The notes: a model not told the origin generated them from the sequence alone. Positions 1 through 9,975 are shown, numbered from the stretch's first letter. The stretch: DNA of 64,000 bases from an uncultured Alphaproteobacteria bacterium (GCA_902618015.1 CACMYX010000002.1:1-64000); one strand, 5' to 3'. Translations and numbers: made by a program.

Positions 1-816
1 TCATCAGCATTTGCAAACCACGATAGCGATCTTTCAATTTATACTAAAAATCTAAATGAAAACGACAAACTTAATTCTTACGAAGAAATCACAACGTACA
101 ATAATTTTTATGAGTTTGGGACTCATAAAAAACATCCACATTTAAATTCTGGAAATTTTAAACCTAGGCCATGGACAATAAAAATAGATGGTCTTGTTAA
201 AAAGCCTCAAACATTTGACTTAGAAAAAATTTTATCAAATGTAACAATAGAAGATAGGGTTTATAGATTAAGATGTGTTGAAGCATGGTCCATGGTTATT
301 CCTTGGCAAGGTTTTCAGTTATCTGAACTTATAAAAATGGCCGAACCTTTAAGTTCAGCAAAGTATGTTCAGTTTGTAACTGTATTCAGGCCGGAAGAAA
401 TGCCAGGTCAGCAAAAGAGAACAATTATTTGGCCATATAGAGAAGGGCTTCGAATGGATGAAGCAATGAATCCTTTAACAATATTAGCAACTGGATTGTA
501 TGGTCATGAAATGCCTAATCAAAATGGTGCACCCATAAGATTAGTTGTTCCATGGAAGTATGGTTTCAAATCAATTAAATCAATTGTGGAAATTAGATTT
601 TTAGATACTCAACCTGAAACATCTTGGGAAACTTTAGCTCCTTGGGAATATGGTTTTTATGCTAATGTCAATCCTAATGTTAATCATCCAAGGTGGAGTC
701 AAGGAACAGAGAGACGAATTGGAGAGTTTAAAAGAAGAGAAACACTTATGTTTAATGGCTATGAAGAAGAGGTAGCACATCTCTATAAAGATTTAGATTT
801 GACTAAATTTTATTAA
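1..816 (+). CDS. msrP: Protein-methionine-sulfoxide reductase catalytic subunit MsrP, 5'-truncated
   Basis: Molybdopterin-dependent periplasmic subunit of MsrPQ, which repairs oxidised methionine in envelope proteins. The frame is open from the first base, so the Tat signal and N-terminus lie outside the window. The molybdenum-ligand cysteine is seen in RCVEAW just before the first internal ATG at 292, so an annotation starting at 292 would lose the active site. Later motifs such as [15 protein letters not shown] are typical of the sulfite-oxidase fold family. It is followed after 3 bases by msrQ, as is usual. Identification is firm; only the 5' end is missing. Confidence 0.93.
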   Translation, partial: SSAFANHDSDLSIYTKNLNENDKLNSYEEITTYNNFYEFGTHKKHPHLNSGNFKPRPWTIKIDGLVKKPQTFDLEKILSNVTIEDRVYRLRCVEAWSMVIPWQGFQLSELIKMAEPLSSAKYVQFVTVFRPEEMPGQQKRTIIWPYREGLRMDEAMNPLTILATGLYGHEMPNQNGAPIRLVVPWKYGFKSIKSIVEIRFLDTQPETSWETLAPWEYGFYANVNPNVNHPRWSQGTERRIGEFKRRETLMFNGYEEEVAHLYKDLDLTKFY

Positions 817-819
817 TGA

Positions 820-1425
820 ATGTTTTCAACAAGAAATTTTAACCGCAGTAAACCTGTCTTATTTATTTTAATTCTATTTCCTAGTCTACTATGGGCGTAC
901 CAATTTGTTACTGGTAATCTTGGAGTAAATCCAATTGAAAAACTAATGGATGAGTTAGGTCTAATGGCACTCAGATTAATAATAATAACTCTTATGATTA
1001 CTACTCTATCAAATATTAGACCTTTAAAATCGATAGTTGTATTACGAAGAATGATTGGACTTTTTGCTTTCTATTATGTCTGTTTGCATTTCTCCACTTA
1101 CATAGTTTTAGATCATTTTTTAGATATGCAATTTATAATACAAGATATTATAAAAAGACCATTTATAACTTTTGGTTTTATAAGTTTTCTTTTTTTAATC
1201 CCGCTTGCTAGCACTTCAACAAACAATATGATTAAAAGATTAGGTTTTAAATTATGGAAGAAAATTCATTATTTAATTTACCCAGTAGCCATTCTGGCTA
1301 GTATGCATTTTTATGTTTTAGTTCGTGCTGATAAAACTGAACCAGTCATTTATATGGGAATAATTATCCTCTTGTTACTTCACAGAATATTTAAAAGACT
1401 TACTCGTCCTCAGTTGGTTCAGTAA
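820..1425 (+). CDS. msrQ: MsrQ, haem-binding membrane subunit of the methionine sulfoxide reductase
   Basis: Membrane cytochrome b-like partner that passes electrons from the quinone pool or flavin to MsrP. The 201 residues hold about six hydrophobic segments of the ferric-reductase-like type, with histidines in CLHFSTY, KIHYLIY and ASMHFYV placed as haem ligands in the family. The start lies 3 bases after the msrP stop; another ATG at 816 is in a frame that closes at once. Its 3' end overlaps the convergent MFS gene by 26 bases. Confidence 0.9.
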   Translation: MFSTRNFNRSKPVLFILILFPSLLWAYQFVTGNLGVNPIEKLMDELGLMALRLIIITLMITTLSNIRPLKSIVVLRRMIGLFAFYYVCLHFSTYIVLDHFLDMQFIIQDIIKRPFITFGFISFLFLIPLASTSTNNMIKRLGFKLWKKIHYLIYPVAILASMHFYVLVRADKTEPVIYMGIIILLLLHRIFKRLTRPQLVQ

Positions 1426-2638
1426 CGGGGTTCATTTCCATACCAGCAGGACTAATATTTCGTGGTAAAGGATTGTATTGTGATTCAAGATCACGTGGTT
1501 TAGTTCTTTGTGTCATTCTATACAAACCAAACAGCCCTAGCAGTCCATGTATTAAAAATAAATAGATGTAAAAACCTAACGCTCCCAACATTTCCATAAA
1601 TCCAGAAACAAACAAAGGTCCGATAATTGATCCAATACCAATCAGTATACCAAAGGTTGCACTTGCTGATACTATCTCATTAGGTTGTAAGAAGTCATTT
1701 GTATGAGCAACCGTAAGTGAATACATTGGTAAACAGGCAACTGAAAAAAGACCAGTAAAAATTAAGAATAACGTTAGTGGCATAAAGTTTGCAAAAACAA
1801 AAAATAAACTCAAACCTGAAGCCATAAAAGAAACACCAATAAGAATAATACGTCTATCTATTCTATCTGACAAATATCCAATAGGCCATTGAGATAGGGC
1901 TCCAGCTGACGTTATAATCATCATATAGAGAGAAATTTCAAATAAACTTAAATTAATAGATGATGCATAAATTGCACCGTAGCCAAAAACTGCACTATGC
2001 GATAAACCAGTTGCTAATGCGCCAACAAAACCTAAAGGTGAAACAGTATAAAATTCTCTTAAAGAAAAAAATTTAGGACTTTCTGTATTAGGTTGTTCTG
2101 TTGAAGATAAAAGAATAGGAAGAAGTGCGAATGATAATAAAATTGATACTAAAATAAATAAATCAACTTTAGCTGGATCGCCTAAATTTAATAAAAATTG
2201 TCCTGCTCCAACAAATACAAAAGTAATAATCATGTAAACGGAAAGTAATTGACCACGAGTTTGATTAGTTGATTTTTCATTTAACCAGCTCTCCATGATT
2301 ACATAAATTCCAGCAAGACTTAAACCAGTTAATATTCGTATAAACATCCATGAATAGGGATGAACAAATACTGAGTGTAATAATATAGCGATAGAAGCAA
2401 GCGATGCTAAAGCGGCAAAAACTCTTATATGACCAACACGTTGTAAAAAAATTGGAATTGTTAATGCGCCAGTTAAGTATCCAACGTAATAACCAGCTAT
2501 AATCAGTCCTGATGCAAAAAAACTAAAACCTTCTAAAACAGAACGAACACCGATTAGTGTTCCTTGCAAACCGTGACCAAGACTAATTAAAGCAAAGCCA
2601 AAAAAAAGGGCCCAAGTGTTTTGTAGTACCTTAAACAT
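1400..2638 (-). CDS. MFS transporter, YcaD-like
   Basis: Major facilitator superfamily carrier of 412 residues with about 12 membrane segments. The loop after segment 2 contains QRVGHIRVF, and MESWLNEKSTNQTRGQ after segment 4 is typical of the YcaD-like branch. YLSDRIDRR between segments 8 and 9 matches the second-half MFS loop motif. The C-terminus is a short hydrophilic tail. Substrate cannot be told. It lies 22 bases downstream of the TIGR02300 gene on the same strand and overlaps msrQ tail to tail. Confidence 0.82.
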   Translation of the reverse strand: MFKVLQNTWALFFGFALISLGHGLQGTLIGVRSVLEGFSFFASGLIIAGYYVGYLTGALTIPIFLQRVGHIRVFAALASLASIAILLHSVFVHPYSWMFIRILTGLSLAGIYVIMESWLNEKSTNQTRGQLLSVYMIITFVFVGAGQFLLNLGDPAKVDLFILVSILLSFALLPILLSSTEQPNTESPKFFSLREFYTVSPLGFVGALATGLSHSAVFGYGAIYASSINLSLFEISLYMMIITSAGALSQWPIGYLSDRIDRRIILIGVSFMASGLSLFFVFANFMPLTLFLIFTGLFSVACLPMYSLTVAHTNDFLQPNEIVSASATFGILIGIGSIIGPLFVSGFMEMLGALGFYIYLFLIHGLLGLFGLYRMTQRTKPRDLESQYNPLPRNISPAGMEMNPVTEPTEDE

Positions 2639-2660
2639 CTTCTAAATTTTTATTGAAATT

Positions 2661-3014
2661 TTAGTATTCTTCTTCGCCGTCTTCTTTAGGTTTAATACCT
2701 TCGGCTATTGGATCAATTTCTGTTTCATCTTCTAATAAAACAGTATCATCCTCAAGATTGTCTTCGTTGTTATCCAAATCCAGATTCTCGATATCAAGAT
2801 CATCATCTTTTTCTTTTGGTTTTGGAGGAATAGGATTAGTTAAAGGAGCAGCATTAGTACTTCCAGGTTTTCTTCCACGTCTTGGTCTAGTCATGGTAGT
2901 AACTTCAATTTCTTTACCACACTCAGGACATTCCAGTTCCGTTCTTCCTAAGTCGTAGTATTGCTTACTACACATTGGACATATTCTTTTTAAACCCCAA
3001 GATTCTTTGTACAT
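2661..3014 (-). CDS. TIGR02300 family zinc-ribbon protein
   Basis: Small protein of 117 residues with an N-terminal zinc ribbon, CPMC near residue 12 and CPEC near residue 29, preceded by the family signature around YYDLGR (FYDLN type). The C-terminal half is a low-complexity, strongly acidic tail rich in D and E. This architecture is widespread and nearly specific to alphaproteobacteria, but its function is unknown. The start lies 2 bases beyond the stop of the upstream CHCC zinc gene, so they probably share a transcript. Confidence 0.85.
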   Translation of the reverse strand: MYKESWGLKRICPMCSKQYYDLGRTELECPECGKEIEVTTMTRPRRGRKPGSTNAAPLTNPIPPKPKEKDDDLDIENLDLDNNEDNLEDDTVLLEDETEIDPIAEGIKPKEDGEEEY

Positions 3015-3016
3015 TT

Positions 3017-3178
3017 CTACTCTTCTTTTTTTATAAATATTTTACCGCAATAACCACAAACAATTTTGTTCTCATTATTAAAGGTATAATAAACTGCGGG
3101 ATGTCCTAAACCATCTTCACCACCATCGCAAGAGATAGTTTCGGTTTTTGGATCTACTTCCACAATATCCTCAGTCAT
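3017..3178 (-). CDS. Zinc-finger CHCC protein, NDUFS6-like
   Basis: Short gene of 53 residues. Translation gives MTEDIVEVDP, then ISCDGGEDGLGHPAVYYTF, then VCGYCGKIF and a TAG stop. The C, H, CxxC arrangement and the CDGG/GHPxVY context are the zf-CHCC domain, also found in the NDUFS6 (13 kDa) subunit of mitochondrial complex I. Bacterial copies are stand-alone and mostly uncharacterised; a zinc or complex I role is inference. An in-frame ATG at 3187 would add three residues. It leads the operon with the TIGR02300 gene. Confidence 0.85.
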   Translation of the reverse strand: MTEDIVEVDPKTETISCDGGEDGLGHPAVYYTFNNENKIVCGYCGKIFIKKEE

Positions 3179-3222
3179 AAAAGTCATATAAAATTTTCGT
3201 GCAAAAAGTCTATATTTTTTCC

Positions 3223-4065
3223 TTATAGAATTTGAAAATAAACAACCGAAATACCACTCACTATTAAAATAGAAGGTATTATTCGAGATTTTGCATTCTT
3301 CTCAAATAAAAAAAGCATTCCAATAATTGCTGCAAACACAATGCTTATTTCTCTAATACTAGAGACATAAGCTATTTCTATAAATTGCATACTCCAAACA
3401 ACAATTGCGTAACTACTTGTTGCAAATACACCAGCAGCAATCCCTGATCTAAAAGTGTATGTTTCTCTTTTTCGTAAACCATCTTTCGAGATCAAACCAA
3501 TAATTAGTAAAGGTATTCCATTAAGTGTGAAGAGCCAATAAATATACGAAAAACCATTTTCAGAAAGTCTAACCCCGACACCATCAACTAAAGTGTAAGC
3601 AGTAATTAGAATAGCCGTTGATATTGCAAGAGCAAAACCTCTAAAGTTAAAAGATAAATTTTTAGCATAAGAAATTAAAAATAATCCAATACAAACAATT
3701 AATATTCCTACAAAACCAGCAACACTAATATCAGAACTTAAAAATAAAATACTAATGATTGCTACAAACAAACATGAACTTCCTCTAGAAATTGGATATA
3801 TGTACGAAAGATCTCCGTATCTATAAGAATAAATTACATTTAATCTATAAATGACATGAATGATGACGGTTGCTATTAAAAAATACCAAACTTCTAAAGT
3901 TGGAAATGGAACAGTAAATGTTAAAGGTAAAAAAATTGTAACTTCTAAGACAGACGTTATACCCATTAACGATAAAGGGTTCTTACTTGATTTTATTATA
4001 GCACTCCAAACTGCATGACATAGAGCAGAAACAAGAATTAAGATAAAAATAAAATTTACTGACAA
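3223..4065 (-). CDS. EamA-type (DMT) transporter
   Basis: Ten-segment drug/metabolite superfamily carrier of 280 residues, with the two EamA repeats visible as similar halves (YIYPISRGSSCLFVAIIS in the first, SSIREISIVFAAIIGMLF in the second). Substrate unknown. It sits 20 bases downstream of the ABC permease genes on the same strand and may be the last gene of that transcript, which would make a phosphonate-related or organic-product exporter possible, but nothing in the sequence shows this. Confidence 0.8.
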   Translation of the reverse strand: MSVNFIFILILVSALCHAVWSAIIKSSKNPLSLMGITSVLEVTIFLPLTFTVPFPTLEVWYFLIATVIIHVIYRLNVIYSYRYGDLSYIYPISRGSSCLFVAIISILFLSSDISVAGFVGILIVCIGLFLISYAKNLSFNFRGFALAISTAILITAYTLVDGVGVRLSENGFSYIYWLFTLNGIPLLIIGLISKDGLRKRETYTFRSGIAAGVFATSSYAIVVWSMQFIEIAYVSSIREISIVFAAIIGMLFLFEKNAKSRIIPSILIVSGISVVYFQIL

Positions 4066-4085
4066 TGTGATCAGTAGATAAGAAT

Positions 4086-4979
4086 TTACTTCATGCCTGT
4101 CAAAGTAATTCCTTCAATAAATCGTTTTTGCGCAATTATAAAAGCAACAATAAGGGGAACTGTTACTGTAACTATCGATGCCATCATTGGACCAAATTCA
4201 TCACTATCAATTCCACCTCTGAATTCTCTTATACCAAGCGGCGGCGTAAAGAGATCTCTATTTCCTGTTATTACCATACGAGGCCAGAAATAATCATTCC
4301 AGTGTGCAACAACTGAGAATATTGCAAAAGCAAGTAACGCTGGTATTGCAGTTGGAAGCATTACTTTCCATACGATTGCGTACTCTCCCATACCATCCAT
4401 CCTGGCGGCATCAATTAATTCATCGGGTACAGTCATAAAGAATTGCCGCATTAAAAAGATTCCAAACACCGATATGGTCCAGGGGAGTATTAAGGCGGAA
4501 TAGGTGTCAACCAGTCCTGCCTGGGCCAACATAACATATAATGGAAGTGCAATTCCGTGAACTGGAATGAGCAAGCAAAATAAAACCATCGAGAAAACAA
4601 ATTCTCGTCCGTAAAACCGTAACTTGGCGAGTGCATACGCACATGGTAAGGCGACTAAAACCTGAATGATGAAGATTGATAAAGTAACAATGACACCATT
4701 CATTAAGTATCTAGGAATAGGCGCTTTTTCAAAAGCAAACCAATAGTTGTATTGATATGGCTTCATTGTACATGTTTCTTCTGAATAGCCAGTTTTAACA
4801 CATACGGGAAACGTTTGAGTTTCTTGCGCACCAATGAGACCACCAGAAATTGATTGGATTTCTTGCTGAGATTTTAATGACATTGAAACCATCATATAAA
4901 AAGGGAGCATTACTACGATAGCACCAATTATTAAGATAGCATGCTTCCAACCTTCCCCAATATATTGTTTAGCTTCCAT
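4086..4979 (-). CDS. ABC transporter permease, UgpE/MalG type
   Basis: Second permease of a CUT1-class (carbohydrate or glycerol-phosphate type) importer, 297 residues with about six membrane segments. The EAA loop that docks the ATPase reads DAARMDGMGEYAIVWKVMLP. An unusual periplasmic insert near residues 45-75 carries two cysteines (FPVCVKTGYSEETC). It starts one base into the end of the UgpA-type gene. Neighbouring phosphonate genes suggest an organophosphorus substrate instead of a sugar; this is inference. Confidence 0.87.
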   Translation of the reverse strand: MEAKQYIGEGWKHAILIIGAIVVMLPFYMMVSMSLKSQQEIQSISGGLIGAQETQTFPVCVKTGYSEETCTMKPYQYNYWFAFEKAPIPRYLMNGVIVTLSIFIIQVLVALPCAYALAKLRFYGREFVFSMVLFCLLIPVHGIALPLYVMLAQAGLVDTYSALILPWTISVFGIFLMRQFFMTVPDELIDAARMDGMGEYAIVWKVMLPTAIPALLAFAIFSVVAHWNDYFWPRMVITGNRDLFTPPLGIREFRGGIDSDEFGPMMASIVTVTVPLIVAFIIAQKRFIEGITLTGMK

Positions 4980-5935
4980 TAATAATGAACCCTCTTCTCA
5001 ATGACATATCTTTGGAAAAACGTTAACACAAGAATAAATCCAATAAAGACAACTGTGATTGCTGCACCGATACTTGTTAAGTTTTGTTGAATAGCTTTTT
5101 CAAAGATTGCATACATCATGACATACGTTGTTTTTGATGGGCCACCTTTGGTGAGTATTTCGATGGTATCAAATACTTGAAATGTTCTTATGGTAGTAAT
5201 AGTGACAACAAACAACGTTGTTGGACCAAGCATTGGCCATGTAACAAGTTTAAATTGTTCCCATGTAGATTTAGCCCCATCCATTTCCGCAGCTTGGTAT
5301 AACTCTCTTGGTATACTTGTTAAGCCAGCTAAATATAAAACCATGTTAAAACCAAAAGCTTGCCAAATTCCGATGAAACATACTGTCCAAATCGCTGTAT
5401 TTTTTTGTTTTAACCAATATGGAAAATCCATGTTGTTTGCACATGCTACAGCATACCAGCTTTCTTGTGAGTCTACCCACGGCAACCAATGAAAACCAAG
5501 AATGAATTCTCTTACTCCTCCACACCCATTTGCTAAAAAACTATTTACAATTCCTAATGTTGGATGAAGAGTAAATTCCCATGCAATTGCCATTGCAAGA
5601 AGAGTTGCCATAACTGGAAGAAAGAAAATTGTTTTATATATATCAGCGCCAAACCTTAGTGAATTTAAGAGCATTGCAGCACATAATCCAAGTACAACAG
5701 AAATTGGAACGACAACAATAACATACGTCGCTGTGGCCCAAATCATTTTGACATATGTTTTTCGATTGAACATCTTGTCATAATTTTCTAGTCCAACCCA
5801 CTCGAAGGTTTTGTTTCCTAAATTATAGTCAGTAAAAGAAATTCCTCCTGCAAGAAAAAGAGGAAAAATTAAAATAATTATCATCAGTATGATTGCTGGA
5901 GCAATAAACCATATGTGAGCTTTTGAATTATGCAT
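4979..5935 (-). CDS. ABC transporter permease, UgpA/MalF type
   Basis: First permease of the CUT1-type importer, 318 residues, about six membrane segments. The ATPase-docking EAA loop is QAAEMDGAKSTWEQFKLVTWP. It has a long periplasmic loop (about residues 120-175) with several cysteines, matching the cysteine-containing insert in the partner permease; this is unusual for Ugp/Mal permeases and suggests disulfides. It overlaps the ATPase gene by 8 bases and the next permease by one base, so all three are one operon. Confidence 0.87.
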   Translation of the reverse strand: MHNSKAHIWFIAPAIILMIIILIFPLFLAGGISFTDYNLGNKTFEWVGLENYDKMFNRKTYVKMIWATATYVIVVVPISVVLGLCAAMLLNSLRFGADIYKTIFFLPVMATLLAMAIAWEFTLHPTLGIVNSFLANGCGGVREFILGFHWLPWVDSQESWYAVACANNMDFPYWLKQKNTAIWTVCFIGIWQAFGFNMVLYLAGLTSIPRELYQAAEMDGAKSTWEQFKLVTWPMLGPTTLFVVTITTIRTFQVFDTIEILTKGGPSKTTYVMMYAIFEKAIQQNLTSIGAAITVVFIGFILVLTFFQRYVIEKRVHY

Positions 5936-7061
5936 TAGTAAATTGAACCCTCATTCCTGCTTGATTAAATAGTAATGCTTTATCTGAAACTCTTTTTATA
6001 TTTACACTTGAACCGTTTGAAATTTGGTGAGTAAATTGTGGTAAGCCCCTTACAATTATTTTATTTGAACCGTCTTCAATATTTACATGAAAGAAAATAT
6101 CTGAACCTAAATTTTCTCTATATGCAACTGTTCCACTAAATGTATTTTCATTACTTTCATTTGTAATTTCTAAATGTTCTGGTCGAATACCAATATGTAA
6201 ATCTGTATTACTTTCAGAACTTTTTCTTTTTAAATTAACGTTGAGAAAACTTACTGTCCCACTTGAATCCGAAGTTCCTTTAAATATATTTATTTTTGGA
6301 CTTCCAACAAACTGAGCCACACTTAATGAGGAAGGATTGTCATATACTTCTTGAGGTGTATCAAGTTGTAATAAATTTCCATCAATCATAACAGCCATTC
6401 TAGAAGACATAGTTAATGCTTCTGCTTGATCATGTGTAACGTACACAAAAGTAGTTTTAAGTGAATTATGAAGTTCAGATAGTTCAGATCGCATGTGAAC
6501 TCTCAAAGCTGCATCTAAATTTGAAAGAGGCTCATCCATTAAAAAGGCAACAGGCTCTCTAACCATAGCACGACCAAGAGCAACTCTTTGTCTTTGACCA
6601 CCTGACAATTGTCCTGGTTTTCTATCCAATAGTTCTGAAATTTTTAGAGTTTCAGAAGTTTTATTTACTAATTGATTTATAGATTCTGTTTTCTCTTTTT
6701 TGCTTGGAGAAAAATTACCAATTAAGGGAAGTCTTTCAAATGCATTATAATCCCTGAGTCTTAATGGAGTTTCTAAATTTCTTCTTACTGTGAGATGAGG
6801 ATAAAGAGCATATGATTGGAAGACCATTGCCAAATCTCTTTCACTGGCTCTAACTCTATTTACATTTTTATTATCTATTAATACATCACCTGAAGTCTGC
6901 TGTTCCAATCCTGCAATTATTCTAAGTAATGTAGATTTACCACAACCAGATGGCCCAACTAACGTTAAGAATTCTCCATCGTTTATATCAACATTCAAAT
7001 TATTAAGTACTTGTGTAGACCCAAATGACTTTGAAATATTTTTAAGTGATATTGTCCCCAC
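5928..7061 (-). CDS. ABC transporter ATPase, UgpC/MalK type
   Basis: ATPase of the CUT1-type importer, 377 residues. Walker [10 protein letters not shown] near residue 37, signature LSGGQRQR, Walker B FLMDEP and H-loop YVTHDQ are all present, followed by the TOBE/OB regulatory domain (IGIRPEHLEI). The start is GTG at 7061 behind a purine-rich GGGGGA; the ATG a few bases upstream is in a frame that closes after seven codons. It heads the importer operon and faces phnA across a 176-base promoter region with three tandem Pho-type repeats. Confidence 0.9.
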   Translation of the reverse strand: MGTISLKNISKSFGSTQVLNNLNVDINDGEFLTLVGPSGCGKSTLLRIIAGLEQQTSGDVLIDNKNVNRVRASERDLAMVFQSYALYPHLTVRRNLETPLRLRDYNAFERLPLIGNFSPSKKEKTESINQLVNKTSETLKISELLDRKPGQLSGGQRQRVALGRAMVREPVAFLMDEPLSNLDAALRVHMRSELSELHNSLKTTFVYVTHDQAEALTMSSRMAVMIDGNLLQLDTPQEVYDNPSSLSVAQFVGSPKINIFKGTSDSSGTVSFLNVNLKRKSSESNTDLHIGIRPEHLEITNESNENTFSGTVAYRENLGSDIFFHVNIEDGSNKIIVRGLPQFTHQISNGSSVNIKRVSDKALLFNQAGMRVQFTNA

Positions 7062-7237
7062 TCATTCCCCCTGTATCTTAACTTTAATCTACAAAATTTT
7101 ATTAAATTTGAGAATATTTTAAATCTATTTATTTCAGTTTTATTTCAATTTTATTAACAAATATTCAAATTATGATTGAGTTTAACTAGCAGATAACTAT
7201 AAATTCGTATTTTTAATAATATATATTAGTTGAATTC
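7062..7237. promoter_or_regulatory. Divergent promoter region between the importer operon and phnA
   Basis: This 176-base gap contains no gene. It must hold the promoters for the leftward importer operon and the rightward phnA-phnY operon. The three-unit repeat at 7127-7160 points toward the importer genes. A weaker pair of TAAC-containing half-sites 11 bases apart (7181-7198) points toward phnA. Confidence 0.6.
7127..7160 (-). promoter_or_regulatory. Candidate Pho box, three tandem 11-base units
   Basis: Read on the minus strand, three consecutive 11-mers occur: TTGTTAATAAA (7160-7150), ATTGAAATAAA (7149-7139) and ACTGAAATAAA (7138-7128). Shifted by one base, the last is CTGAAATAAAT, which differs from the E. 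coli PhoB repeat CTGTCATAAAT at two positions. The direction matches the importer operon starting at 7061. The repeat is seen directly; PhoB binding is inference. Confidence 0.65.
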
Positions 7238-8479
7238 GTGTCCGATAATTTAGAAATTAATAAAAGAGAATATCCAAGCTCTTTCTCAAAAACTGCTATT
7301 GTTATATGCCTTGATGGTAGTCAAAAAGAGTATCTCGAAGAAGCATCAAAATCTAATCTTACACCAAATCTTGATAAATTAATTGCAAGTGGTGAAAACC
7401 TACTTGTTCACAGCGCTATTCCAAGTTTTACAAATCCAAATAACATTTCGATTGTAACAGGCCAACCAAGTTCTGTACACGGTATATGCGGAAACTTCTT
7501 TTATACACCTGAGACGGGTGAAGAAGTTATGATGAATGACCCAAAATATATGCGAGCACCAACTATTTTTGAAAAATTTTACAATTCTGGTTCTAAAATT
7601 GCTCTTGTTACTGCAAAAGACAAGTTGAGAACACTTTTAGGAAACGGATTAAGTTTTGATGATGAGAGAGCTATTTGTTTTTCTGCTGAAAAATCTGATC
7701 AAGCAACAAAAGATCTCAATGGTATAGATAATGTAAACGATTGGTTGGGGATGCCAGTGCCAGAAGTATATTCTGAAGGACTCTCTGAATTTGTAATGGC
7801 TGCAGGTGTAAAACTTCTTGAAGAGTTTAAACCAAATATTATGTATTTATCGACTACGGATTATATTCAACACAAATATGCACCGGGAAATGAAACAGCA
7901 AATAAATTTTATGCAATGTTTGATAAATATATTGGTCTTTTAAATAAGGAGAATGTTTCTATAATCATCACAGCAGATCACGGAATGAAACCAAAATCAA
8001 AAGAAGATGGTTCACCTAATGCAATATTTTTACAAGATTATTTAGATAAAAAATTTGAACCAAACATGGCTAAAGTCATCCTACCAATTACAGATCCATA
8101 TGTTGTTCATCATGGTTCACTTGGTTCTTTTGCAACAATTTATTTAGAAGACAAGAGCAAGGTAGATTCTGTTGTAAATGCTATTAAAGAAATAAAAGAT
8201 ATAGAAGTTGTTTTAACAAAAGATGAAGGATGCTCTACTTACAATTTACCTCCTGATAGAATGGGAGATATTATATGTATGTCTTCAGAATTTATGACTA
8301 TTGGTTCATCGGAAGATAAACACAATCTTTCTGGATTAAATGAACCTTTACGTTCTCATGGAGGACTCCATGAAAGAGAAGTGCCATTCATATCAAATTT
8401 AAAATTACAAAACTTAGATACTAGCAAACAATTATATAACTATGATGCATTTTATTATGCAATAAATGGAGCCCTATGA
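7238..8479 (+). CDS. phnA: Phosphonoacetate hydrolase
   Basis: Alkaline-phosphatase-superfamily enzyme that cleaves phosphonoacetate to acetate and phosphate with two zinc ions. Visible catalytic elements are Asp26 in CLDGSQ, the nucleophile Thr65 in [20 protein letters not shown] and the late HGGLHE. The length of 413 residues fits the family. The start is GTG at 7238. The last codons overlap phnY by 4 bases, so the two form an operon that converts phosphonoacetaldehyde to acetate and phosphate. Identification is strong because of motif set and neighbour. Confidence 0.93.
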   Translation: MSDNLEINKREYPSSFSKTAIVICLDGSQKEYLEEASKSNLTPNLDKLIASGENLLVHSAIPSFTNPNNISIVTGQPSSVHGICGNFFYTPETGEEVMMNDPKYMRAPTIFEKFYNSGSKIALVTAKDKLRTLLGNGLSFDDERAICFSAEKSDQATKDLNGIDNVNDWLGMPVPEVYSEGLSEFVMAAGVKLLEEFKPNIMYLSTTDYIQHKYAPGNETANKFYAMFDKYIGLLNKENVSIIITADHGMKPKSKEDGSPNAIFLQDYLDKKFEPNMAKVILPITDPYVVHHGSLGSFATIYLEDKSKVDSVVNAIKEIKDIEVVLTKDEGCSTYNLPPDRMGDIICMSSEFMTIGSSEDKHNLSGLNEPLRSHGGLHEREVPFISNLKLQNLDTSKQLYNYDAFYYAINGAL

Positions 8480-9918
8480 TGCACAAAAAAATGATTAATG
8501 AAGCAATGCGTATTGCTGGAGAAAAAGTTACTTCAGATAAAACAATAAATGTTGAGTACCCTTTTACAGGTGAAGTAATCGGAACGGTTCCAGCCGGTAC
8601 CGCAGAGCATGCAAGAAAGGCTTTAGATATAGCTGCAAATTATCAGCCTAAACTTACAAGATATGAGAGACAAAAAATTCTTCAAACTGCTGCAGAAGTA
8701 CTTGTTAAAAGAAAAGAAGAAATTTCTGATATTATTACTTTAGAACTTGGTATCTCAAAACAAGATTCTTTATACGAAGTAGGAAGAGCTTTCGATGTAT
8801 TTTCATTAACGGCTCAACTTTGTATTCATGATGATGGAGAAATATTTTCTTGTGATTTAACTCCACATGGAAAAGCCAGAAAAATATTTACCATAAGAGA
8901 ACCTTTAACGGCAATCTCAGCAATCACCCCATTTAATCATCCTTTGAATATGGTAGCGCATAAAATTGCACCTTCAATTGCAACTAATAATTGTACTGTA
9001 TGTAAACAAACAGAATTAACACCTTTAACAGCAATGGTACTCGCCGATGTTTTATATGAAGCAGGCCTGCCACCCGAAATGTTTTCAGTTGTAACTGGAT
9101 GGCCTCAAGACATTGGATCAGAAATGATCAAAAATCCAAACATTGATCTAATTACTTTTACAGGCAGTGTGGGTGTAGGAAAATTAATTGCTGAACAAGC
9201 TGGATACAAAAGAACTGTTCTTGAGTTAGGTGGTAATGATCCATTAATTGTTTTAAATGACTTAGATGGTGATGATCTTAAAAAAGCTGTTGAACTAGCT
9301 GTTACGGGAGCAACAAAAAATTCTGGTCAACGTTGTACAGCTGTTAAAAGAATATTGGTTCAAGAATCCATTGCAGATCAATTTGTTGAAATGGCTCTTG
9401 AGCGTGCAAAGAAAATTAAATTTGGTGATCCTATGAATATGGAAACAGACTTAGGTACAGTTGTTAATGCTCAAGCTGCAGAACTTTTTGATAAAAGAGT
9501 TTCTATGGCTGAAGAAGACGGCGCAAAAATTTTATATCACCCTGGAAGAAAGGGTGCTTTGTTACCTCCAATAGTTGTAGATCATGTTGATCCTAAAAGT
9601 GAATTAGTTTTAGAAGAAACATTTGGTCCAGTTATCCCAATCATTCGTGTGCCTAATGACGATGAAGCTGTAATGAAAATATCTAATTCAACCGCATTCG
9701 GATTATCATCTGGTGTATGTACAAATAACTTCATGCGAGCAAAAAAATATATTCAAGGTTTAAATGTTGGTACGGTAAATATTTGGGAGGTTCCAGGTTA
9801 TAGAATTGAAATGTCTCCTTTTGGAGGAATTAAAGATTCAGGTCTTGGTTACAAAGAGGGTGTTATTGAAGCAATGAAAAGTTTTACTAATGTAAAAACC
9901 TTTTCGCTACCTTGGTAA
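8476..9918 (+). CDS. phnY: Phosphonoacetaldehyde dehydrogenase
   Basis: NAD-dependent aldehyde dehydrogenase of 480 residues that oxidises phosphonoacetaldehyde to phosphonoacetate for PhnA. Family residues are Asn154 (TPFNHP), Lys177 (CKQTE), Glu250 (LELGGND) and the nucleophile Cys287 (NSGQRCTA). The substrate is assigned from the translational overlap with phnA and the presence of phnW in the same locus. A second in-frame Met follows the first; either could start the protein. Confidence 0.92.
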   Translation: MMHKKMINEAMRIAGEKVTSDKTINVEYPFTGEVIGTVPAGTAEHARKALDIAANYQPKLTRYERQKILQTAAEVLVKRKEEISDIITLELGISKQDSLYEVGRAFDVFSLTAQLCIHDDGEIFSCDLTPHGKARKIFTIREPLTAISAITPFNHPLNMVAHKIAPSIATNNCTVCKQTELTPLTAMVLADVLYEAGLPPEMFSVVTGWPQDIGSEMIKNPNIDLITFTGSVGVGKLIAEQAGYKRTVLELGGNDPLIVLNDLDGDDLKKAVELAVTGATKNSGQRCTAVKRILVQESIADQFVEMALERAKKIKFGDPMNMETDLGTVVNAQAAELFDKRVSMAEEDGAKILYHPGRKGALLPPIVVDHVDPKSELVLEETFGPVIPIIRVPNDDEAVMKISNSTAFGLSSGVCTNNFMRAKKYIQGLNVGTVNIWEVPGYRIEMSPFGGIKDSGLGYKEGVIEAMKSFTNVKTFSLPW

Positions 9919-9975
9919 ATAAACCAGTTTTTCTCTAATTTTTCTTAATGCTGTGGAAAAATAAGCTTATTTTTT

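Noticed and set aside
2758-2958. Plus-strand reading frame opposite the TIGR02300 gene
   Set aside because: Serine-rich antisense of the acidic tail, a typical shadow of the real minus-strand gene. The same holds for other antisense frames such as 10786-11082, 33665-34015, 51399-51761 and 59220-59603.
4086-7061. A true glycerol-3-phosphate importer (UgpBAEC)
   Set aside because: Class is the same and it cannot be excluded, but the position around phnA-phnY and the unusual permease inserts argue for a different organophosphorus ligand, so gene symbols ugp were not used.
7181-7198. Pho box for phnA (TTTAACT and GATAACT 11 bases apart)
   Set aside because: Only two weak half-sites with imperfect cores; listed only as part of the intergenic region.
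9957-9974. Perfect 18-base palindrome AAAAATAAGCTTATTTTT after phnY, possible terminator
   Set aside because: Almost all A/T with no loop and one GC step; its folding would be weak and such palindromes arise easily in this base composition.
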